Shown here piece by piece: positions 12,001 to 23,300 of a DNA stretch of 60,000 bases. Location of the stretch: assembly GCA_002633005.1 (NCBI GenBank), contig NMRA01000389.1:140041-200040 (forward strand). The letters run 5' to 3'. The notes under the pieces are model-generated. The model was not told the origin of the DNA, made no database searches, and was given only the letters and a program-made list of their open reading frames with translations. Source of the DNA: Phoronis australis. Lineage: Eukaryota > Phoronida > Phoronidae. A program made the translations under genes and the position numbers. Numbering within the stretch: the stretch's first letter is position 1; every line of letters begins with the position of its first letter.

Positions 12001-14351
12001 TGTTTATATGGTAGCAATCTGTGACCTCTTTTCTTCATTATCTTTGTCACAGCTGCACTGTTGTCAAGGTTATGTTTTCCAGTGATTTTTGTGACTTGGA
12101 TGAAATTGCTTTTGTAATGCTCAAATTGGCAGTTTTTATATATTTTTGGCAAAATAAGAACATTGATCTTGCAACCTTTTTTAATAAAAAATGAATATTT
12201 GTTAATTGTTTTTCTGTTGAGCTTCGAGGAGATTAAACCTGCAGAAATTAGGGGGAATTGTTGGAGACCAGGGGAAAAATTGATGTCAACTGATGGAGGA
12301 ATAAATGTCTACCTATCTAAGTCAAAGAAATGCCATCGTGAATTTTGAAATTGATAATTGTACCTGCATGAACCATGACAGGACCTTCCTTCACCCCCCC
12401 CCCCCCTTTAAAATTGAAGTAAAAATGAGTTAAAAGGTGAGTGAAAGGCTCAGGAACAGAATCCAATAATTTCGCTAGCTCTCCCTCCACGTGCCTACAG
12501 TTCATATAATTTGTCTTTGCCTTTACACTTCAAGACAACACCTATGTCTTTCACCAAAAGATGAATGCCTTAGGTCAATGCCGATGCTGTCAACTAATTG
12601 AAGCAATTGTCTTATAGACACTTCGTTAATAAGAAGATACCCAAGTCCTAATTGTGCTGTTATACTAAATAGTCCTGTTACTAATACTTTTAAAGCATCA
12701 CCTTCATCAACACAACTATGCATCAGAACCATTAGTGGCGTAGCCAGACATGAAGTCAGTACAAGCATAGGGAGTACTGTCTTTTAACAAGCAAATAATT
12801 AAAATACATTTTTTTATAAACTTATGAATAGTACTTCACGTTATATTATTTAAGATCTCTACGTTATCTGTAGCTTGGAGTTTTTGTAGCTTCGAAAGAA
12901 GTGAGATTGGGTTATTGGTTGTTATATTACATCTTTGATTAAAAGTGTTTTTATGCGCCCACATATTTATATATTACTAATATCTTATCGTAAATACCTA
13001 GCAAAACCTTGGCTGAGGTGATGATTTCATACAAAAGATGTATTTTGATTTAAAGAAAAATTAATTTAGTTTTAAATCAGTTTCGGTTGGCAGTCTGGTT
13101 TGGTAAATACCAAGAATTGTCTATTAGTATGTGTACATGTTCAAAATTTGTTAAATTAGCAGACAAGTTTTTGTTATCACTGTAGTTATCTACCAATCAG
13201 AAACTTGATGTGTTTCAGGGGAAATACGAAAAATCCGTTTATTTTGTCAACAAAATTTTAAAGTCCTGTTTACTTAAAAACTTTTAGGGCCTTGCAAGGT
13301 AAATTGCTAATCTTCACATTATTTTCCCTTTGTGTCAGCTTCAGAAATAGTGCCCTAATGCATCTGCATCTACATCTATTGGTGGCTTAAATAAACAGTT
13401 GCTGTTTCTAAATCAAGTTAATCTCAAAATCGCCAATGGAAACTACTTGACAATTCTTTTGTCCACTTCTGGGGACAATAATCATTCTTTGGACAACCAA
13501 GGTTGAATTGAGCTCTTTGTTTCCTTTGTAAACTTGGAACTCACTATATTCAATATCTATCTACAGTAAACATTTACTGACCCAAATGTAAACCCTAAAG
13601 GCTGCATTGAAGTCACACAATAACACAGTCAGAAGGCCATGAGGCTTTTTGTCAAACTTTGTGGAAATTTGAAAAGTCAATATTCACATATCACATCAAA
13701 ATCCGATCTATATTTTTCATCTCTATAGCCCAAACACAAAGTCAGGTTAGGTTTATATGAATTCATTTCACATTCAAAACAAAAATGGCAGTTCTCACAA
13801 AAATGACATTCATGAGTTTGTAAATGAGTGTGCTATGATGTCTTTAAGCGTGAATTACCATTTTCCAGACATCATGGATACAAAAATGTTATATGCTTTT
13901 ATGGATTGAAGATAGATATAGTTATTTAATGAAGTGTGAAAGGATTTCAGAAAGTTGTCATTTACCTTAACTTGGTCCGGAGTTTGTTTCATAAAAAGTA
14001 ACTTAAGAATTAAGTCAGAAATTTGGTCCTATGCTCCACACCACTATTCCTGAAAATAATTAAATCTCACTAGAGCAAAAGTGCAGTCTGCTAGTTACTG
14101 ACATTATGTCTGTAAATAATTTCTACACTGTCATGTTCTTAGAATTACCTGCGGTAGTTGTGAAGTGGGTGCTTAAGACCAAACTTCTGTCCTGCGTCTT
14201 AAATCACTTTTCATGAAACTGACCCCTGGTGTCTGTTTTTGACGTTCTTAAAAATTAGCTCACAGTCTTGAATCAAAGTAAACATTGATATATTGCATGA
14301 GAAGGTCATGAGCTTTAGCCACCTATTTTAATCTCATTTTCCTTGTTTCAG
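6059..14351. other. Spacer between two divergent genes; no convincing gene
   Basis: About 8.3 kb between the start of the cholinesterase-like gene and the first recognised EFA6 exon. It should hold both promoters, and perhaps untranslated EFA6 exons, since 14352 looks like a splice acceptor. Open frames here (for example 6143-6472 and 6581-6883) have no family resemblance that I recognise and look like chance. About 8190-8590 has repeated GCAGGGCA-type words and may be a decayed repeat. Homopolymer C runs occur near 7799 and 12397. Confidence 0.6.
11210..12060 (+). repeat. Long non-coding interspersed repeat, copy 1
   Basis: Composed of degenerate sub-units of roughly 130-170 bp. Each has words such as TCTGGCGTCCGCTGTTGTAT, ATGAAATTTGG, TATTGCTATAAACATGACAA and a CCCCTAGTGGC-like block (11480-11490, 11631-11643). 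The same words appear at 17440-17810, 22400-23620, 44830-45290 and 50308-50560. No transposase or RT frame seen. Confidence 0.65.
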
Positions 14352-17300
14352 AATAAGATTGAAACAAAGTTGCTGCTTCACTCGGTGCTAGCATCATGGC
14401 AAGTAAAATCCCTCGTCGCTCCAACGTTTCCAGTTCTACGAAGATTCCCAAGTCACATTTTGTGACAAAGACATCTCCTCCACCGCCACTGACCCATCAC
14501 ATTGCGAAAACCTCCAAATTTGGTTTCCAGTATGATGTGACAAAAGAGGCAACTTTCCAGTCAAATTCAAGTGAAGTTATTGATTTGCACAAAAGCGGTG
14601 TGAGTGATACTAACAATGTGCATGCCGCTGATCCAACAGGGTTAGGTGAAGGAGTTAAAACAGATGACCATGTTTCATCTCCTAGCCGGACCTGTGATGC
14701 ACGAGTTCCTGCCAAACCTACGTCATCTGCCACTTCTACGTCTTCTAGTCAATCTAGGTTACCGGTCGCTAATGTACATAGTTCCTCTCGACTTCCTGTA
14801 GCTGCGGGCAAACATTCTGATTTGAAGGGAAGCCCTTCAAAAATAAGCAGTCCAAAAGCTAAGGCGTCTTCTGGCGGAGCTACATCTTTTGGGTTCGAGT
14901 CTAAAATTCCCGTTACTGGCTCTAGGTCAAGCACAACACCAGAGAAGAGGCTCACCCAGTCGCGAAGCAATCCAGAATCCGCTACTGAATCTAAAATACC
15001 TCGAAGTTCATCAGCTCCCTCTAGAGATGTGGCTGTACCAACTGGTGGACAAAGATTCGAGACTTTTCTTATGACTGGCGACATGATGATCAGAACTTCA
15101 CAATCCCATAACACATCAGATAGTGTCATGAAACCATCAAATGGCGAGGACCAGCCAGTAAACATTTCTCCTGAAAAGATTTTTGTTAGTGATCTTGAAA
15201 ACGAAGTGAGAGATGAGTCGTGTGATGCAGTATTTATTGATGACACGTGTGAGCAGGAAAACCATACAGAAACTGAGACTGTGAGTACCTTGATGGAGCA
15301 GTCTAGTGACACTGAGATAAGTTCACCTACAGTTGATATTGACGAGGTTACTGTGGAGTGTGATCCCTCCGATAAAGCGATCACGTCTAGCGATGACAAT
15401 TTAGGTAAAAATTCTGAGGAATCGGACCAACTCTGCGCGGATGACACGAGTTCTGTCGATTCACATACTGCTGATGTTAACCTGTGTTGTGAAACTTCTG
15501 ACACTTCTCAAGAGGTCAGAAATATGCAGATTAGTAGAAGTGATGAAAAATTGTCTGGGATTGGGCAGAACGCTGTCGGTGGTCACGAGGCATTACGAAC
15601 TTGCAAGAGTCAGGAAGGCTATTTGCAGACTGACAACTTCAGTCTTCAATTAGTTGATATAGATCTTGCTGAAAATCACTCGGCTTCCTATGATGCTCTT
15701 GTTTACGACTCGGAGCTGTCGTCCCCTGATGTACCAAACGTTCATGACCCCACTGCAAAGGGATCACTTTCACATACAGCCGAAAACACTTCTAGTCCTT
15801 TAGAGAAATCTGATTCGGCAAACAGATATTCACAGCAGATGTTCTTTCACGGTTTCATTCGTCTTGACTCAGAAAGGGAAACCACTCCTGAATCGAGTGT
15901 TAACTCAGAACTGGGTTATGAAGAAACTGTTGAAACTGTGTTAGAGAGAGAACTGGAGGAGAAGGTTGTCGCTGAAATGTGCGACATTGAAGAGGGGTCA
16001 GTTGCTGAATGTGAAGATGGACCTGTTCACTCACTGTCTAGTCCTGAAAGTGAAGACTCAGATCAAGAGAGTCTTTACTTTCATCCCCCGAAAGAAGTGG
16101 ACAAACCTTCTGCTCAAAGACTGGCGAAAAGACTTTATCATTTAGAAGGATTTGAAAAGTCAGACGTGAGCAAGCAGTTGTCAAAAAAGTAGGTGACTAT
16201 GTTTCTTGTAATAGAAATTGCATCACTAGTATTCTTTATGTCAAGTTTTGGGATTTCGCTGGGGACTGTTTTATCAAATGACGTATACCCGGTCAATTTC
16301 ATGGTAATAGGCATGTGATAGTGAGCATGCTGATGATTTTTACTTGTAATAATAGTGTAATCTCAACAATTACACTGAAAGAATAATTGTCGTAAGTGCC
16401 TGTTTTTCAAGAGCCTCGTAGTTGTGAATGGTAGCTTAGGTACAGACCTTGAAGGTATCTTGAATCTGTAGTCATCTTTTATGAAGAAAAAATGGGAAAA
16501 AGCACTTCAAATTGTTTGCTAATAAGATTTTACTGTTCTGAATTCAGCTACATCCTATATTCGCTGTTAACGACTTTCTTCATGAACACAAAATATTAAA
16601 CAGTGTCCCAGTAAAAATATGAATGCTCCTCCTAAGTTACAAGTATATAAAGTCTTTGATAAAACAGCACTTGTTTAATAAGTGTAATTTATATTGGAAT
16701 GCTTTGTTCATAACTTATGCTACTCTGAGATGGTCTTATGGCATGTCATTATTTGCTTGCTTGCTTGCTTGCTTTCAGCAATGACTTTGCCCAGTTTGTG
16801 GCTGAAGAATATTTGAGCTTCTTTGATTTCACCAACCTGACCCTGGATATTGCTTTACGAGAGTTCTTGTCTAAGTTCAGCCTGTCAGGAGAAACCCAGG
16901 AACGAGAAAGGGTTCTCGCCTATTTCTCTCACCGATATGTGCAATGCAATCCTTCTTCCTTCAAATCTGATGGTAGGTTTGTTGTTGTTTTTGTTGATGT
17001 TTTTGTTGTTGTTTTTGTTGCTTTTTATTGTTGTGAATTTCTTGTATACTTCGAATATATAGGAGCACCAAATAAGTTATAATGAAAACATTCATAGTTG
17101 TAGTGTTAATATTAACTCTCTAAGTACAAATTAGCATCTATAAATTTTTTTTGTCAGCAGGTGAACAATGTCTTTGACTGATGATTGTTCACGACAAGAA
17201 ACAACATTGCAATTTTTTCTACACATGTATGATATTAACAATGATCTGTTCTCATTTTTGTCAGTTTTCTATATTTAACTGATCCCAAGAAAAATTTGCA

Positions 17301-20300
17301 AAGATGCTGACTAATATTTCTGTCATTATTGTATTAAACCCATTTCCAAATTTTGAATCTTTTTCAGATGCTTGTCACACTCTTACATGTGCAATAATGC
17401 TTTTGAACACAGATTTACATGGACAGGTAAATGGTATTGATATTTATGCACCCACTTATATAAAGTGGGTGGATATTGCTGTCATCTCTGTCTGGGCATT
17501 CGGCTTCCGCTGCTGTATCTGCTAAACTCCTTGCAGGAACTTTGTTATTTATTTATTTTTTATTATTTTTGAGTATTTTTAATATCTGCCTCTGGATCTG
17601 CCAAGTTGCTTAAAGGATTGTTATGAAACGTGTTTTCCTATTGAGGAGAGCACGACTGAAGTTGATTTTTGGATGAGTTTGAATACTGGGGTTCCCCCTG
17701 GTGGCTTTTTTGTTTAGGATTTACTTCTGCCTCAGTTTCTACATCTTGAGCAACCCTGATATCTGTATCGTTGTTGATGCACACGGTGGACGCATGTCAA
17801 TGATCTTCATTTCTTTTTGTTTTATGTGTACTTGTGAAGCCTCGCCTATTACTTATACTGAAAGTAAATGTTGAATTTGTAATATAACATGGGCCCTGTG
17901 AAATGCTTGCGGTTTACAATTTGAATATAGACCCTTGGAGCACTTTGGTTACAGTTTGTAAAAAATTCTGAAAATTGACAATGCAAGGAAAATGTGGCCT
18001 AGAGGGAGATGAGTCTTCACATTGTGTGTCTGGGGTATGGGTTACTTGTTTTCAATTTACTTGCCCTTTATTTCAGTCTGAAGGTTTTCACACCTAAAGC
18101 GTTCTTGAAAAGTTGCTTGTTATTTGAAATATTATGTAGTGCTCGAGAAGTCAATTGTGCATTTCTGAAAGGGTCCTTCAGGGTGTGTTGTTACTGGAAC
18201 CTTTTTTGTGTACAGATTGTGTTTTGTGCTACTGCAGTCCCATTAATGTGTGAGCCAGACGGTGAACCTATAGTATATTGTTCATGTTTGAGCCAGACGG
18301 TGAACCTATAGTATATTGTTCATGTTTGAGCCAGACGGTGAACCTATAGTATATTGTTCATGTTTGAGCCAGACGGTGAACCTATAGTATACTCTTCATG
18401 TTTGAGCCAGACGGTGAACCTATAGTATACTCTTCATGTTTGAGCCAGACGGTGAACCTATAGTATACTCTTCATGTTTGAGCCAGACGGTGAACCTGTA
18501 GTATACTCTTCATGTTTGAGCCAGACGGTGAACCTATAGTATACTCTTCATGTTTGAGCCAGACGGTGAACCTATAGTATACTCTTCATGTTTGAGCCAG
18601 ACGGTGAACCTATAGTATACTCTTCATGTTTGAGCCAGACGGTGAACTTATAGAATACTCTTCATAATAATTTCTTACAGAATATTGGAAGGAAGATGAC
18701 AAGCTCTGAATTTGTTGAAAATCTTGCGGAGTTGAACGATGGTGATAATTTTCCAGTGGATATACTAAAAGATATCTACTCCAACATTAAAACCGAACCT
18801 ATTGAGTGGGCTGTGTAAGTGAAAAGTGTTTAAATCTAACTGTTTGTTAATGTAAATTATTCAAGAGACATTTGAGCCTACTTAGTTTCATTATAACCAC
18901 CTTGCTCAAATTTGTTTTCCTATTCTCAAATTTTAATGTGGTAATAGTTCACCTGTGCTCAAAAGTTGAGTCACAGCAAGTTTTCTACAATACTACCTCC
19001 TGGATCAATCTGATCATTGTGTAATGAATTACTTTTTTACCAGATCTAAATAATCATAAAAATGTACAAGAGTCAGTGAGTCGCCTCTTATCTGATATAA
19101 TTGAAAACATTTGTCTGTTGCCTCAGTTCAACTTTTATCTGTGACCTGGCATCTAACATTTTAACTTAGACTCAAGACGTATCTACTCTGAATTATTATG
19201 GGTTGTCTTCATACTTGGCACGTAACGTCAAGATATACACACTGCGAAATCGGATACACTTAACATGCACTTAATTAGTTTTAGTAGAAAATTCCGAATT
19301 CAAGTCTGAGAGCCAACATTGAAGCGGTCTCAACTTCACTACTGCCACCTCACAGTACTGCATATAATACTAGACGTAGTATAGAGGTGGATTATTTGCA
19401 TTTCAATCAATGCCCTATGGGAAGGTGGGGTATGGAACTTCAAAATGATAAAGCATTTATGTGGTGTTGCTTTGAGGATATCTTTTCATTGTCTGCCGTT
19501 CGGTGTTCTTAAGTGGTGAGATCTTATCTTTTTCCTCACATCCTGATCTTGTTGTTTCAGAAATGAAGTGCAGGAGTCGGCTGTTGAAGGTGATCCAGCA
19601 AGGCGTGAACTAATTATAACATCTAATCCATTTTTAGAGGTATTTCATTTTTGTCGTGTAGAACAATTGTGCTCAAGTGCACTACAGCGTACATCTTGTG
19701 TGAGGAACTGGCATTGATTATCTCACAGTGATATTATGCTACCTGCTAATAAAAGTACTCATTTTTGATATTTGTATTGAAATATTTTACTTGGTATCTA
19801 TAGTTGTAAACGGTTTGAATCTTAATGATTAATCTTTTGTTAATGAATTACTTTTTCGACATGTAATTTCGTAAAGTGTGAGACACGGAACACAGGTGGC
19901 GTAGTGAGTTTTGTATTTTTGTAAATCCGGTGATTAACATGTCTTATTACTATGCTTAGATTCCTGATGCCAGCAAGACAACAGAGTACAAGAAAGGTTA
20001 TGTTTTAAGAAAATGTGTCCTGGATGTTGATGGAAGGCGAAGTAAGTTTAAGAACTGTAGAAGGTAGAGAGTATTACTCTTCCCTCTTCAAAAGTAAATC
20101 TTTGATTCATGTTCATGCTGAGATCATGTGACATTTAACTTTTGTGTCAGATAATCATTTCACTCACTTTCTGTTTTTCAGTCCAGTACTGGGGTCCTTA
20201 ATACTTAATGTGTGATAATGCAGTGTCATTACAGCTATCAAGTGTATAACTTTTCTGAAAACAGACCCAGATTTCTTATATAGCAATGATTTAACTGGTA

Positions 20301-23300
20301 CTATTCAAGCGCAACAGCTGACTTTTGAAATACCTGCGCCATATTGAAATTCACAAACTCGTCAGATAGTGATCAGGTCTTTGATGGACACCTTTCTTGT
20401 TATTATAATGCCGGCGAATTTCCACTGCTGTGCGGTGTAATGTACCAGTGCCTTACAAAAAAGGGCAAACCTTTTGAAATATCAATTGATGAGCAAGCAC
20501 GTGTTGTTCCATGCACTTTCCATTGCGAAGATGTGTACGCAACAAAGCCAGTGACTGCCGCTGATTAAGTGGGGGAATTTCGATCCCAGCCGGTGTCAAA
20601 TAGTCAAAATAAATTGCAAATCCAACTTTAAGAAAGTGTTTTCGGTCCATCAGGTTGGAAAATCAAAGCTTAAGTACAATTTGAAAGTGGGTAAAATTTT
20701 CTACTGAAATTCACAGTGCAAATGTTGATAGTACGGTTCCGCCTTTTGTTGTTTGAAGGTTATGCTCTCATGCTTCTGTGTTACATTCAGCACAAACTAT
20801 TCCCTTGCAGCTGCTCTTGGTAAACGTGGGTGGAAGACGTTTTACATGTGTTTGAGAGACATGGTACTTTTTCTGTACAAAGACGAACAAAGTTACAAGA
20901 AAAGCTATTATCACGGTATCCACAACTCGCTAAGAGTCCATCACTGTTTGGCTACGAAGGCCAGCGATTACAAAAAGAAGCAGAATGTTTTCCGCCTCAA
21001 GACTGCCGACTGGGCAGAGTACTTGTTCCAGACAAGGTAAACATTTTGATGACACGTGTCTGCATTGTTTGGATGTGCTGTGTTTTGGGCAGCAGTTGCT
21101 TACAGGTATCCCATATTTTGAAACAAAACTTTGATGTCCCTTTTCAACGGAGGAATTGGGTTCTCAAATCCGGATACCTGTAGGCAACTATCTCTGTGTG
21201 CTGTGCATTATTCATGTACACCTCTTGTGTGCTTGATCTGTTCACATGGGATGGCCAGTTGTGTTAAGTAGCTCAAGTGAATTCACATAACGCCAGTGAT
21301 GAAATGCTGCGTGCAATAGGTATAATAGTTCTGCCGTACACTGGGTTAAGGCCCAGAGCATTTAAAGTAAGAAACAAAGAGGGGAGCCTTTAACCAAACA
21401 CAACAAAACGTGGTTGTTTAGCCAAATGTGAGCGTTAACCCGAATAGGCCAAGGTAATTAGTAAGTTCTTGCATAGTCCAAACATAATATCTTGCCAAAA
21501 TGACACTGTTGAATGATTGCTTTTCATAATTTACTTTTTTGTGGCAGTGTGTTAAGCATTGTGTTTTAATTTGTCTTTGAAGTGATCCCAAAGATTTGGA
21601 AGAGTGGACAGATTGCATTAACTTCATAGCTGCCAGTATGTCGGCCCCACCACTTGCTGCAGCTGTTGGTTCACAGCAGAAGTTTCAAAGAACTCTCATG
21701 CCTTCAAGTTACACTAAGCTCAACTTGGTAAATTGTCAGCAGACAGCCCTCTTTCTTATTCTCTTTCCCTCTCCCCCTCTCTCTCCGCCTCTCTCACCCC
21801 CTTTCCCTGTTCCCCNNNNCATCTCCCTCTCTCTCTCGCTACCCATCTTTGACATTAGGGCACCCCAGATCCCATGGAAATAATCCATATTTGGGAGCAT
21901 GATGTTGTCATGTGTTTGCTGTTTCTGTGGGTCACTCTTCTAGCATGTGCATCTTAATGGGACACATGTTGAGCTCCACCCCCTTTTGCTGGGACTTGTT
22001 GCACCATCTTCACTGTTTATGGGTTGGCTTTCGAAGCAATTATTTCAATGCCTCTTTGGTTTGCAATGTGTCCATTAGCTTCCCTGAATCGCGCAAACAA
22101 TACTTGAACCTCTTTTTTATCTCGAGTGACTTCCATTTAGTCATACCCTTGTCTGCACACACCTGCTTTCTGGCATTTCATTTTACCTGTCGTAATGGAT
22201 TGTAGTTGAATGTGAAACAAATCCCATTATTGGTAGTGGTGGATGTGGCGGAGGGTCAGATACTTTTGCACTTTCACAACATCAAAGCTCACCGATTTCA
22301 TTCCTCTTTTGCTTTGCTACTTTTTCTGTTTCAATGTTAAGCATGGTATTTCTAATAATTTTGAAACGGCATGAGGGCTTGTATGTTGAAAGTTTCTAGA
22401 ACATCTCTTCCTCGTGTGGGGGAGTCTTTGTCCGGCGTCCGCTGCTGTATTTCCAAAACTCCTTGATGTATGTTCATGAAATTTAGTAGATATGGCTCTT
22501 TCATGGATGGGACAGCATGAGTGAATTTTCGTATGGATTCAACTCCCAGGATGCCCTCTAGTGGCAATTTTAGATTTTTACATTTGCCTCTGTATCTTCG
22601 ATGTTCCTGTACGGAGTCTCATGAAGTTTTGCAATTAGGTATCTATTAGGAAGATGACATCACCTTCACGTTTTCAAGTGGATTCGACATATTTTGCGCC
22701 ACTTTGTGTTCATTTTTACTGTTTTTGAATCAGTTCTGTTTTTTGCCATCTGCCCCTCTATAGGCCAAACCACTGTAAGGATGATTATGAAAGTTGACAT
22801 ATATGTTCCTTCTGGGAAGAGGACTGCTAACCATGATTTTCAGGTGGCTCTGACTAGAGTGGCTCCTTCTAGTGGCAGCTTTTTTTTTCGCGTTCATGGC
22901 TGTCTCTTATAAACACTCTGCAGGAACTTTGTTCAATTTGGTAATTGTTATGAAAGTGACAACAGGTGATGACAGCGTTTGGATGTATCCAACAACTGGT
23001 GTATCCCTTAGTTGCAATTTTTCCTTTCCCTCTGTATCTGGAGTTCCTATACAGATTTTTATGAAATTTGCTAAAGTAGATTGCTGTTAAAGAAACGGTG
23101 ACTTTTTTCCGTCTTCAGAATCTGATGGATTTGACGTTTTTTATTATGTTTCAGTCTGTTTTTGGCATCCATTTCTCTTTCTGTCAAATCACTCTATGCA
23201 TCGTAATGAAAATTGGTAAATGTGTTCTCTACTGGGAAGAGCATGGTTGATGATATTTGGAGTGTATCACTACTGTGGCACCCCCTAGTGGCAGTTTACT

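Noticed and set aside
14749-15504. A 251-codon open frame on the minus strand, antisense to EFA6 exon 1
   Set aside because: It mirrors the Ser/Asp/Glu-rich coding exon, whose codon use leaves the antisense frame open. No domain, and the sense strand is clearly the gene.
16186-16195. Apparent stop codon ending EFA6 after LSKK
   Set aside because: It lies past the donor AA|GTAGGT. Joining to 16779 restores the conserved [13 protein letters not shown] of the Sec7 domain.
18249-18666. CRISPR-like direct repeats
   Set aside because: Units are contiguous without spacers and sit in an animal intron; this is a minisatellite.
20344-20568. 74-codon frame in EFA6 intron 6
   Set aside because: Reasonable composition, but no homology recognised, and it breaks the PH domain if treated as an exon. 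Phase and splice signals favour 20041 joined to 20811.
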